Positions 1-11,077 of a stretch of DNA of 64,000 nucleotides are shown in pieces. Both the position numbers and the translations under genes were made by a program. How positions within the stretch are numbered: the first letter of the stretch is position 1; the number at the start of each line of letters is the position of its first letter. The notes under the pieces are model-generated. The model was given only the letters and a program-made list of their open reading frames with translations, was not told the origin of the DNA and made no database searches. This stretch comes from Panorpa germanica (Eukaryota; Arthropoda; Insecta; Mecoptera; Panorpidae), in NCBI GenBank assembly GCA_963678705.1, contig OY783218.1:7326152-7390151 (forward strand), read 5' to 3'.

Positions 1-187
1 AAATATGCAATTCGCTATTAAATAAAGGTTTTTCCATATTATTTTCATATATATATCTGATTTACATTATAAGATGAAAATAACTGTGCATTGCAAAAGA
101 TCTGATATGATGTTCATTCAAAACGCACGCATTTCTCACGATAATTAGTAATAGATAAAAAATTGATTAATTATTGATTTTATTTAG

Positions 188-3147
188 GTGTCTACTTTAC
201 GAAATATTGCCGAGACATGTGTGCGGAACATGGAATCGGAGGATGGGTGAAGAATTCCAAGAAAGGGACCATCCTTGGAAAGATGCAAGGCACCAAATCA
301 CAAGTCGATGTAATGTAAGTAACCCAGTCATATAAGGATTCAATCTCAGAATAAAATATGTTAAACTATAAACTTATATAAATGTTCGATTTGACAATTT
401 ATAAGTTGTTTCAAAAATCTCATAGAATCTCGCGTACAACTAAATGTCATTTACAACATAGGAAACAAGATATGTACAAAGAACTGATCTTTGAAAATTT
501 TTGAGCTAACTTATAAAATGTCAAAACACAGCCTGTGTATGTTTGTGCTCGTAAAACTCGAAAAATAGTCGGTCGATTGACTTGAAATTTGGACACAACG
601 TTGCATTCGATTACGCGCCTGTTGTCTTTTATTTACTTTCTCATTCATTTCATATCAGACTGAGCCACAGAAATGCGTCGCCGGGTTTAGCTAGTATTTT
701 ATAAAACCTTATATATTTTATTTCTATTTCGAGGAGCGTTTGACAAGTATTATACAGTAAGGCTTACTATCTAAATAATTACACAACATCAAAACAGGTT
801 ACCAAGTCCATATTAAGAGATTATCATTCAATGTCTTCATATTAATACTGAATACAACTTACATGGCCAAGTATTTAGCAATCAATTCAATTAGAACATG
901 ATCTAATAAATATCAGAGTTGGCAACACTAACACTGTTTACAAAATTCAAATTGATAAATAAACCGTTAAATTAATATTAAAGGTTAAGTTCCATTCACA
1001 GTGCCGCATTTGCCATAAGCTTTTGCAAGAACGCAAAATAGTAAATAATAAAACATTTTTCTTATGAATATAGGAATTTATGTGAATATAATCACTGTAA
1101 ACCAAATGAAATGTTACGACTTCATTTTTAACCCCTGTCTTGGAGGGCCCGGTTGTCCTAGCCCCATTACGTCGCTGTTGTTGACCCTAAACATATATTA
1201 ACTAGAGTAGAATAACAGGTTAAGGTTTATTTTCAAAAATCTAGAACATCAAATTAGATCACTATTTATTTTGGCAATCAAATAATTTAGAAGAAATTTC
1301 TATTAATATACTAATTTAAATCGTCCGATTAATTAGAGATTAACAAATAAACTAACGATTGTACTAATTAGCTAATTATTTATTTCATGTTCTTTTAGTA
1401 AATCCTATTTTATAACTGATGCTATGTACCACGTAATAATATTATCAAACAGCTTTCTTTTATTGAATAACACTGAATTAAAATATTCTTAAGAATCAAA
1501 AAATTGTTGGAGATATAGATATACACAGTAAAAATTAGACATTCAAAATAAAAACTAAAAATTTATAAGTAACTCTTATTAGGCTTAACTTAATAAGGAG
1601 ACATTACAAACTGTCTATGAAGATATTCAGCAATATTTATATAATGTAGAAGAGGCTTGTACAAAATAATATCTAAAATAAAATAATTCAAATATTTTAA
1701 ACCGTTGCATGAGACGCCCCTTCATATAAAATGTATCGTTAATAACATTGTGCAACAAGAAACATTTGCAAAGTCCTTACCGGCATTAATCAAGATGCAG
1801 TATTTCAATTGTCTTATCCAATCTTGTCTTAGTGCCAAATAGCTAATTATTAATAGCCGGCTAACAGATTTAATGTACGCCAGAAACTTCAATCACTTTC
1901 ATGTGTTAACAGAACACCTAATAGCAATTATCCAGTTTTCTATTAAGGAAAACCAATTTCAAAACTATTATATACTGATAAAAGTTGGTTGGTTATCAAT
2001 ATCATAAATGTACAAATATTTTTTAGTTAATCGCAGTATTATAAAAGATATTAAAAATTAAAATAAATCATTTTTGTTTTGTAAATTATTTAAAGTACAA
2101 AAGTTATAAAAAATATAACAGAAACTTTGCCTGCATTGTTCTTCGCATACTATTGTCGGTTATCTTCTACAAAAGAGATAAACGTTTATTTAATTTTCGA
2201 TTGAAATAAATTTTAATATACTCGTTTATATTAAATATCCAGAAGTTGACGGAATTAAAGCTAGAATTTCAACATCTTTCAGTTAATATATTAAATAGAT
2301 ACATAAATAATCGTATAATTTGTTTTAACTTGAACTATTAATTGCTAATATCTTTTATAATTATGTGTTTCATTTTTAAAAATAGCTGAGAGCATGAAAT
2401 ATAACTTTATGAATATAAAACTTTAATTATATAGAATTTAAGAATTACAGATACAATTACGTTAAATGTAAAATCAAAAAGAAATGATTTGCAGTTTATT
2501 TATTTCATAAAATAGGAAAATTGCTATCTAAATTGCTTTTATAGATTTAAAAATGATCCACTCAGTAATTTTACATGTTGCATTGATCTCAATGGTCGTA
2601 CCGATTTATCATCCTAATGCATAATAAATAACAAATACTAGATATACTACAGTTATCATAAAAATAGTTTTTATTTACAACAACGCAATAAAACCATGAG
2701 CAAAGACAGGAAACATAATATCAAATATATCTATAATAAATAATAGGCAACATATTTTAAAAATGATTCATATCTTGCAAAACTGCTGGATACTGTACAT
2801 CGGTGCTGTGTACCAAACTCTAAATACGTATTGATATCTGTTATAAAACGGAAAGTCAATGATAAATAATGCATTGATTGCAATAAATCATCTACAATTA
2901 GGTCAATTTTACACATTGTTGACCTATCAATGTGTATTCTGAATTAAAATCCTAACTTTAAATTTAGGCTATTAAAATACAATAGTACAATACTTTCTTC
3001 GTTTGTACTGAAGTGTTATTTTTCTGTTTTAGGACTGAATGGTTAAGCAACACAGGCTCTCCTGGCTCCAAAATTGAACGCTGTGAATTAACTAACTGGC
3101 AAAATTTGGCAAGAACAGAATTTCGTGAATTTTCAATTAGATTCTAA
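188..3147 (+). CDS. Acyp: Acylphosphatase, 3' two exons (partial gene)
   Basis: Acylphosphatases are small cytosolic enzymes that hydrolyse acyl phosphates. Two coding exons are visible, 188..314 and 3033..3147, with AG before 188, GTAAGT after 314, AG before 3033 and a TAA stop at 3145-3147. The first visible exon begins inside a Gly codon and reads GVYFTKYCRDMC, then GGWVKNSKKGT; the last reads TEWLSNTGSPGSKIE and ends FSIRF. This covers most of the roughly 100-residue fold; the N-terminal exon lies left of the window. The family's catalytic Asn is present in GGWVKN. The residue after GV-aromatic-F, normally the catalytic Arg, is Thr here. An AATAAA at 3256-3261 fits the 3' end. Identification is strong; whether the enzyme is active is open. 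Confidence 0.85.
315..3032 (+). other. Intron of the acylphosphatase gene
   Basis: This 2.7-kb AT-rich intron has GT-AG ends. It contains a reverse-oriented copy of dispersed repeat D at 531..695. I see no exon, RNA gene or conserved element in the rest. Confidence 0.7.
531..695 (-). repeat. Dispersed repeat D, copy D1
   Basis: The inverse of D2 and D3: TATGTTTGTGCTCGTAAAAC, then GTCGGTCGATTGACTTGAAA, ending GCCGGGTTTAGCTAGTA, which corresponds to the AGCTAAACCCGGC start seen in D3. It lies in the acylphosphatase intron. Confidence 0.65.
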
Positions 3148-4615
3148 TTTACAACTTTTAATTATAATGACTAAATTTCATAAGTATGAATGTATCTTTT
3201 TTTAATATTTAATATAATTGTTTTGTTATAGTTCAAAGGTTACAATGTATAAGTAAATAAAAACAAGTAAAACAATTTTTAGTTTCAAAACATAACCTAA
3301 AAATCCAATATCTAAAACAATATTATCTTGTCGTACGTTAAATGTGTGCATGTCTTACCTTTATTTGTTTTCTATGACAAACACAAAACAAGCTTGATAC
3401 ACATAAACATTTACTGTTATAAACAAATAAATTTATTTAATAAATGTGACACTGCAATTGACATTTAAATGCACTCATGAATGTATAGTCGGAAATTGAA
3501 CAGCTGAAAATAAAATGGCGTACGGCGGGAAAATTATAAACAAGGATTGAAATGTGATACACAGGGTCCTATTTTTAAACATTTTATAATCTATTCTTCA
3601 CTATTAAAAGATACAAATCGGTACAGATTAAAGGCATGTGTAAATTTCAATTACTTGTTATTAATACCTAAAAAATAATTTGCTTTTTTGTTTTATTACT
3701 AGTAAATATTTGTTATTATTTACTAAATTTTTAGCCCCTCACACAAAAAGAAATAAAGTAGAAAAAGCGAAAGCTGTCGCATTGTAAAACTGCCTTTAAG
3801 ATTATTCTTAAGATAAAAAATATTACGTTTTTAAACTTTACAATCAATCAATTTAACAACAAATAGCTAATAGTTTTTGATTTGATAATAAAACAAAATG
3901 TTAAAATATTATCACTATATAATATGACAACTTCCATCTGTATACCAATGCAAAATAACTGTACAAATTAATCTTCCTAGATTTATTATGAAAAAATGTT
4001 TGTATAAAAAAATTGTTTACAAAAAATGCTTTGAAAGGAATTTGGAAACTGTAGAAAAAAACAAAATATTTCTAATATGCAAATATATTAGCGTGTAAAA
4101 ATGAACCGACTATGCAGGATAACTTACTTCACATAATCAATATTATTACATTGATTATTTAGAATAATTTTTGACCAAACATATTTATTTTGGTAAGAAA
4201 TTTTGGTTGCAAATCTAGAAGATGTTATATTTTTGTCTGAATTGTAAGATTTAAGAAAAGAATGAGATATTTTTAATTTCAACAGTTAGCAAAATAGAAA
4301 AAATCAATATTGTTCTAATTTTTCTTTGAAGAACAAGCACTCGTAACTTATTACCGAAAACACTTACTCACATATAACAATACAGACACACACTTTTTTT
4401 AATTCATATTTTATTATAATTATATTAACATCAGCTCAGCGCAACCAAACTTCTCTCACTCATAATTAGTTTTAGTTATTTTAGTCATTATATCAATATA
4501 TAGTCTGTTTATTTTAAATTTTTTTATTATTTTTTTGCTTACACACTCTCAGAGCATACACTTGTCATTCAAGACCATAACGTCACATTTTTTCCCACTC
4601 AAAAAATCATTCACA
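3148..4615. other. Convergent intergenic region between acylphosphatase and exportin-1
   Basis: Both flanking genes end here. AATAAA at 3256-3261 serves the acylphosphatase. T-rich sequence near 4500-4540 contains reverse-complement AATAAA motifs that could end exportin-1. I see nothing else of note. Confidence 0.5.
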
Positions 4616-7600
4616 CTAGTCCTGCATGTCCTCCGGGACTTCATGTGGATTGAGAATTCCTGGAACGGACATTTGCACTCGACGTTTTTCCTCTTGTGCA
4701 GCTCGAAGAGCAGCATCACGTTCTTCTAAGAAAAGATCACTGTCGTCTTCACCTGTGTATTCCTACAGACGAATAACAAATAGTTGTGTTACTTATTGTG
4801 CATTTACAAATACATTTATATGAAAGGTTTATTGTATGCGCAGATAATAAAGAGCAAAAAATAACTTACCCTGATTTGAACTAAGAAGTCTCGTAAATGT
4901 TCCTTAAATGCTGGTATATCTTGGTCTAAGTTAAACAATCCTTGGACAAATATTTTAATTTGGTTGTCACTCAGATGTGGAAAAGCCGTTCTTAAAAGCG
5001 TCGCAACGAACTCCTACAATAAACAAATATTCAAGTTATTTCAGTTTATAATAATACACGTATGTATAAAAATAATGTAATTAATTCATCATACCTGCAC
5101 ATACAACCCGTTTTCGGGCATTGGACCCAGGGGAACAGTAATTCTTCCAGTCTCAATGAGAGAAAACATATATGCTAAAATTGTAGCGTGCATCGTAAGT
5201 CCAGCAGTATGTGAAGTATCCGTAACTACAGAAAATACATGTTGTAAAATATCTGTAAAATAAGTTTGATAAAAGCTTTGCGCTGCCTGAGGATGCTGCT
5301 CCACGTTTTGTAAAAGTTGATAAAGAATTTGTAAGCCTGTATCAGCCACATTGCGCATTGTATGTTTGAAAGCCCAAATAATAGAGTCAAGTACAAGTTT
5401 AAATTGACCAGACGGTATACTTAAGAATGCTTTAAAACAATGATTATTGACACTCTGCAACAGTAAGAAAAAGTTCGTTCGATGCTCTGGATACTCCTCG
5501 AAATCTTTGTTAATCATATCTAGAGTGCATTCAAAAACTGCGTCAAATATTTTCGGTACTTCAGACGTAATATGACTCTCCAATTTATTAACAATTGTTG
5601 CCATCGTGCTTAACACTTCAGGTTCTCTAGCTGCAGGAACGGCCGTGCGATGATAATCCAACAAAACAGCATCTAATAATGGTGGAATAAAGTTCTCGAG
5701 GACAAGTTGATGATCATTCGATCTTGAAACCCAATCAGATATTAATTTTAACGTCTCCTTCTTTACAATTCTCATGTTCTTAATAAGCGGTTGCTTCGTT
5801 ACAAGTTCACCGTTTAGTGAAATTGCTTGACTTATATTTTCCGACATTACTTTATAAACATTTAACATGTCTAAATAAATACGGCCAAGCTGGGCCATGT
5901 ACGGATGACCTAGAGCTTTACAAGCTCTTACATTCGTTTTCAGAATTAGCCCTAATTGCTTCACTGCATCATTATCCTTCAAGACATCGACATTCTTCGA
6001 CGCCTGGGAAATAATATCATCCCACACTTGATTGGGCAACATCATGTATTTTTCAATTAACTGGTCTTGCGCTATTTGATCACATTGTGCGGAGATCATG
6101 TATCCAACAGCTTCATAAAACGTATGTACCTGCAGAATTTGTAAATCACAGATTATAGTACTGATAGTAGCCAAAATCTCTTCAATAAACGGACATGATT
6201 CTCCAGCTTGAGTACTGACGAAATGACGGCGGCATTTCAAAGCAATTTTAATAAATGTATCACAAGCCATGTCTTGAACTCCATCATGTGTTTCATGCAT
6301 GAACTCGAAGAGCTTATTTACTACTGTCTTTAGGAACTTCCAGTGCGCTCGTAGAAATCTTGGATATTGCCCAACCACGTACATTATATTTGAGGCTATA
6401 ATTGCCTTGTTGTCTTTTCCTTTTTTCTGCTCGCAAAGCCCGAGTAGATCTTTAATTACAGTGACGAGGAATCTTTTTTCATCTTCTTCGTGCATCGCTC
6501 CTGATATTGAACCTATTGCCCAGCAAAGAGTATTTAAATTTTTCCAAGACCATTCTGTTCCATTTACTTGATTTTGTAATTTCTCCGTCATAACTCTCTC
6601 AGTGTCGACGTAGTCAAGATGTGTTAAGTAAACCAAAGTTTCCCTCATGTTCTTATACAGATTAATACTGTCTGTATCTTTCATGAACTCTCTTACAACT
6701 TCTCCGTTTTCATTTTCAACAACCAACACTTCTTCTGGTTTGGCCATTCGAGAAATCATAATATATCTCACTTTCGTAAGAACTTCACAATAAAATTGTC
6801 TTCTGGGTGGCATTTGCGAGTGTCCTTTAGATAAATATAACGGATTGGTAAATGGTGTTTCCTTGTATAAGTCTGCAGCCAATCCATTCCAATATTCCAG
6901 ACATATTTTAAATATTTCAACTTCTTCTACTTCCGAAATAAGTACTAAATATTGTAAAGGTTTAAGAAGCATTTCCTTCATTCCTTTCTTTTCAATTAAT
7001 GTTCCATGTTCTTTTAGGAAAGTACACAGAAACAAAGCTAGATTTTGTATAAAATTTTGTTCCTGATCCATGCCTCCTGCATACGCCTCTTTCATATTCA
7101 TTGTCAATGATAACATTTGTTCCAGTTGTTGCATGGTGTTAGAAAATAATACCACAAACATGTCGTCATAATTATTAACAGTTACGCCAGCTATTTCTGT
7201 TAAACATTTTAAAGTAACATTTCGGAACATAGGTACATTCAAGAATTTAAATATAAGTGTGTGAATAAGCTTAGTCTCAAATATATATCCAAGAGGGATC
7301 CAGTTCAAAAAACGAAGCAATGTTTCCAATGTAGCTCCGACAAGTGGTGCGTTTTGTGATGTCTCCAGGACAAATTGACACAACTGAAATATTTGACTAA
7401 ATTCCGAGCACATGGAGTCCTTCAAATGTTTTGCTTTCGTTTGTGTAAGTTGGCCAGAACTGAAATCAAAAACTTCTTCACTAAGCAGTTTTAGAATTAT
7501 CATATTATTCTGGCATAAACTTTCGTTCGTTTTCGATGCCCCTACAATATCTCCTATAAATGACTCCCAATTTTTAGGCCATTCTCGCTTCAACACTTGA

Positions 7601-7998
7601 ACAAGTATCATATTCAGTTTATTTAAATATACTTTATTTGTTTCCATTGTTGCTGGGTCAGATGATGTCTTTATAATGAGACCCACAATATACTTTTTAA
7701 TACCTTCACATTGATTACGTGGTAGAACTTTCCAGCGTGTCTTTATAACCTGTTCCAGTATTTGCAAAGCATAATACTTCGTCTGTTGGTTCTGTGAAAA
7801 CTCCAAAATTGCATCAACACGAGTCCAGGCATCGGGATGTTCTTTCAAATTTGTAAGTACCTCCTGTGCTAGTCGTTGTGGTTCTCCTACTCCAGTGTAC
7901 ATACATCCTACAATGTTGTCCAACAAAGTGACGTCAAGCTTTTGATTAAAATCAAGGAGCTTCGAAGCCTGTTCACTTAAAGTTGCCATGATGATCAT
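4616..7998 (-). CDS. XPO1: Exportin-1 (CRM1), leucine-rich NES export receptor
   Basis: Exportin-1 is the RanGTP-dependent karyopherin that carries NES-bearing proteins, some snRNAs and ribosomal subunits out of the nucleus. Three coding exons join in frame: 7998..5095, 5013..4870 and 4762..4616 (TAG stop 4618-4616). Donors are CAG|GTATGA and AGG|GTAAGT; both acceptors read TGTAG|GA. The product is about 1061 aa from the second Met (codon at 7989) or 1064 from the first (7998), against 1071 in human. The CRIME region (DAWTRVDAILEFSQN...TRWKVLPRNQCEGIKKY), the acidic/H9 loop (VVENENGEVVREFMKDTDS) and the HEAT repeats are well conserved. LGLCEQKKGKDNK, near residue 520, keeps the Cys that leptomycin B modifies. 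The C-terminus reads VPGILNPHEVPEDMQD, like vertebrate CRM1. The second Met matches the family N-terminus better. Confidence 0.97.
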
Positions 7999-8050
7999 AT
8001 AACAGTTTATTTAAGGTTAACTACAATCTTGCTTTCTTACTTTGCTTGTT

Positions 8051-8080
8051 TCAACGACATAAGTAACCCTTAACAGCCAT
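8051..8080 (-). promoter_or_regulatory. Short upstream ORF in the exportin-1 5'UTR
   Basis: On the minus strand a good acceptor (TTTTATTTGCAG, exon starting 8081) lies about 85 bp upstream of the exportin-1 ATG, so a noncoding first exon is likely further upstream. Directly after it is a nine-codon ORF from ATG at 8080 to TGA at 8051, which ends about 50-60 nt before the main start. Such uORFs can dampen translation; that role here is inference. Confidence 0.35.
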
Positions 8081-8081
8081 A

Positions 8082-9052
8082 CTGCAAATAAAATAGACAA
8101 AATTACTACATGTCAAAAACCGATTGAAAGTAGGATCCTTAACACTAGAGCGCGCGAGTTTATATACTTAGTGACCTAACCCTCACTGCGCATTTAATAA
8201 TACAAAGTACAAATAATGTGATTTCTAAACAACAGTAATATCAAAATATAAACAATTTGTAATAAACATTAAATAATGGAATGTTAAACTAGTAAGTTAT
8301 GGAAATTTTATTTTAAAAGCAAAACTCCACCCCGGGTGCATAAATACACATGCATTTTTACCAGCAATCCTTAACAGCCTGCACAATATTTCACACAATA
8401 TTAATAGATATAAACAGTGCACTATAATAAGAGATACAAATTAAACTAAAAAATATTTATTAAAGCGTTGGAAATGTTTTACACTAAAGTTTTTCAGCCG
8501 CGGCGCAGTCAGACAAACGCACTCACACAGGCAATCAACCGTTGTGTTTAAATGGTAACTAGAAAGAAAATGACTCTGGCTTGTTGGTAACATAACATAA
8601 ACTCCGTGAATGGAGGAGCAAATAAATAATAAGAATTGAAAACTAGCGCGAGTTATAAAAAATGTGAATGAAATAAAGTAATATATATAATTCATTTACA
8701 CAAACACAAAAGTAAACATAATTAATAAACAAAAAAAAAAACAACTGTATTAAAACTTAATTGTAATATCTTCATGTTTTATATAAACAATAAACATGTT
8801 CTGAGTAAAATTTACAATATTGTTAAAACTAAAATACATGGTATATTGGGTTGGGGTCTTTGGCATATTTTTATTTTGTAAACATTAAAAACCTGCTCAT
8901 TCAGGAATAAATCACAATTAATCAATATGTAATATATACTCTTTGGTACAATATACATTACAAAACATATATCTATATTTAAAATTATGCGTATCATTTA
9001 TTTGTTCGATGTGACTTTTAATTGTAATTTTAATATTGTTATTTCGTTTTCA
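8082..9052. other. Region between exportin-1 and the FRS2-like gene
   Basis: The two genes are in tandem on the minus strand. The right part is 3'UTR of the FRS2-like gene; a reverse-complement AATAAA lies at 8997-9002, about 50 bp past its stop. The part near 8480-8540 is richer in G+C and may hold the exportin-1 promoter or first exon. I could not fix a start site. Confidence 0.4.
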
Positions 9053-10648
9053 CTAATCACTAATGGAATTACTATGTTTGCTATGGGCAACTGTTGAATT
9101 GTGTCTGGTTTTCCTTGATCCTTCACTGTCCAGTTCTAGACAAGGTGTCGCTGAATTAGAGAGAGCAACCGTCTTATTAAAGTCAATAGTAGCGTATCCA
9201 GCAGCTGCCCTTCTTGGGCTTTCTGGAGGTAAAGCTAGTGCACCAGGTGTTGGAGATGTTTGACCTGCATTTGTAGAATCCGTCTTATTACTTTCTAAAT
9301 CCAGTACTATATAGCTCAACTCCTGAGCTGGTACAGTTGTTTGTGGAATAGAAGTGCAAATGTCAGGTAAATCACCTCCTGAGGCATCTGGCTTTATAAA
9401 TCGAGATATGAGACTGGAATCAATCTTAATATCAACTGGATCCAAATTTTCATAATTATGTGTCTCTTCAACTTCCTTGTAGAAGTACATTTGATTTTGC
9501 ATAACTTGTTTACGGGCGACTTGTTGTGGCATAGTATGGGCGATTATTACATCAGCTGGACGAACGCTTTCTCCTGGTGTTACATTCATATACACACGAC
9601 ATCCTTCTGCTTCCGGATCCAATAAAGCGTATGGTTCGCTTAAACTGGGCGAATGAGGTGGATTTGGTTCAATATTCATATAACAGGCCTGCACATTTAG
9701 CGGTGGAGGTTTGTGCTTTTGTAAAAGATGTATTTTAGCATCTCCAGAGGCAGCATCCGAAACAAATGAATCCACCTGCAAAGACTGAGGCTGACCTTGA
9801 AAACTGTTACTATTAAATTCTGATAGAGCTGCAGCATTTGTATATGAATGTGGAAAACCAAACTTTTTATTATTATTATTTTCTCTATGTGGAAACTCTG
9901 TCATTTGATACAAATTACTTACGCCATGACTAGATGCTGACGGTAATGGATTTAAAGAGGTTACTTCTAATATATTAGCACTTCCTGGAGAACTTGGGGA
10001 CACTATTTCCGGACTCATAGGGCCACTACCTACAGAATTCAATCGGAGATTAACAGAAAATCTTTGGTTCTGACGAGATGCTGGAACAGGATCTAAATAA
10101 TTATCATCTGATATTTGACTAGGTTCCTGGTTAACAGAATGGTTTCCTAAAAATATACTTTGGCTTGATACGTTTTGCTGTACTCCGTTGGGATATAATA
10201 TTTGACTGCTTCTATTAGACGAGGCCTCCGTTCGACTGTTGGGTCTCACATTTCGAACTGCCACTGCAGGTCCATTAGATGCAGTTGGCACAGGGTATTC
10301 TGCTGAAGGCAAAACGTCATCAGAAGGTATAACTCTCACTTGAATATAATCTTGCAATGTGTGGAATAAATGTTCAGCTCTGCGACACTTAAATGCATAT
10401 ATTCCTTGACCAGTTGCACATCGACGCCCGGATTCGAAACTAAATATTTCAGCATCAAAACCATACCTTCGAAGAGATTTTAAGGGCCATGTAGTAGGTT
10501 CTTTACCTCGTCTATATAATGTTAATTCAGAATCTGTAACCTCTAGCTGCCCAGACCAAAGAGGCGCGCCCCTGTCATCTATGTTAACGACCCGAAATAC
10601 ATTAGGGTGTACGTCATTTATATCACTCTTACTTTGCAAACAACCCAT
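9053..10648 (-). CDS. FRS2: FRS2/FRS3-type myristoylated docking protein (PTB domain)
   Basis: FRS2 proteins sit at the plasma membrane, bind activated FGF or neurotrophin receptors through a PTB domain and recruit Grb2 and Shp2 when phosphorylated. This is one uninterrupted 531-aa ORF with a good context (CAACATGG). It starts MGCLQSK, a likely N-myristoylation site. The PTB domain (about residues 14-108) carries LRRYGFDAEIFSFESGRRC and GQGIYAFKCRRAEHLF, close to vertebrate FRS2. Tyrosine sites seen are YMNI (Y323), YMNV (Y353) and YENL (Y399), all of Grb2-type YxNx form, plus YIVL (Y446) and YATI (Y485), which resemble Shp2-type sites. The C-terminal GSRKTRHNST is shared with human FRS2. The gene lies head to head with UBXN1. 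The vertebrate coding region has introns; none is seen here. Confidence 0.93.
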   Translation of the reverse strand: MGCLQSKSDINDVHPNVFRVVNIDDRGAPLWSGQLEVTDSELTLYRRGKEPTTWPLKSLRRYGFDAEIFSFESGRRCATGQGIYAFKCRRAEHLFHTLQDYIQVRVIPSDDVLPSAEYPVPTASNGPAVAVRNVRPNSRTEASSNRSSQILYPNGVQQNVSSQSIFLGNHSVNQEPSQISDDNYLDPVPASRQNQRFSVNLRLNSVGSGPMSPEIVSPSSPGSANILEVTSLNPLPSASSHGVSNLYQMTEFPHRENNNNKKFGFPHSYTNAAALSEFNSNSFQGQPQSLQVDSFVSDAASGDAKIHLLQKHKPPPLNVQACYMNIEPNPPHSPSLSEPYALLDPEAEGCRVYMNVTPGESVRPADVIIAHTMPQQVARKQVMQNQMYFYKEVEETHNYENLDPVDIKIDSSLISRFIKPDASGGDLPDICTSIPQTTVPAQELSYIVLDLESNKTDSTNAGQTSPTPGALALPPESPRRAAAGYATIDFNKTVALSNSATPCLELDSEGSRKTRHNSTVAHSKHSNSISD

Positions 10649-11077
10649 GTTGAAAAATTAAACTTAGAGTGCACCGCACTTCTAAATTTTATAACTGACA
10701 TATCAAATTAATATATTCGTTTATAAACATTGTTTTATATTGAAAAACTATTGAGACATAACTGACGTTTCTTTATTCAATCGTAATCAAAGGCAATCGC
10801 CATTAATTAAATAATATTGCCATAAGTAACTTCGTAGCAGGCAAAACTATTTTTACCGTTACCAAAGAACTGTCATGCAGTTACCAATAGAATTATTAAT
10901 TCTGACATAATGACACATTATTATTTATGCTAAAGGAACAACGAGAGAAAACTCTGGAGAAAACGAGAGTTATTGTCAATTTAATGGTGGTTGTTATTTA
11001 ACAGTTTGCATTTTTTTACTGTTTATAGCTTTCAATACTTTTAATTGAGATTTTTATATTATAAATACTATCCCAAA
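10649..11077. promoter_or_regulatory. Divergent intergenic region shared by FRS2-like and UBXN1
   Basis: Only 429 bp separate the two opposing start codons, so both promoters or 5'UTRs must overlap or be very close, unless upstream exons exist. The sequence is AT-rich. I see no convincing TATA box or other named motif. Confidence 0.5.

Noticed and set aside
2731-2916. Minus-strand 61-codon ORF in the acylphosphatase intron
   Set aside because: Intronic, AT-driven composition, no domain, no splice or start context.
4626-4823. Plus-strand ORF over the last exportin-1 exon
   Set aside because: Antisense shadow of coding sequence that continues across the intron.
8441-8695. 84-codon minus-strand ORF between exportin-1 and FRS2-like
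   Set aside because: Hydrophobic, AT-driven, no recognisable family; more likely UTR or promoter sequence.
9063-9263. Plus-strand ORF across the FRS2-like C-terminus
   Set aside because: Antisense shadow; the minus-strand frame is clearly the conserved one.
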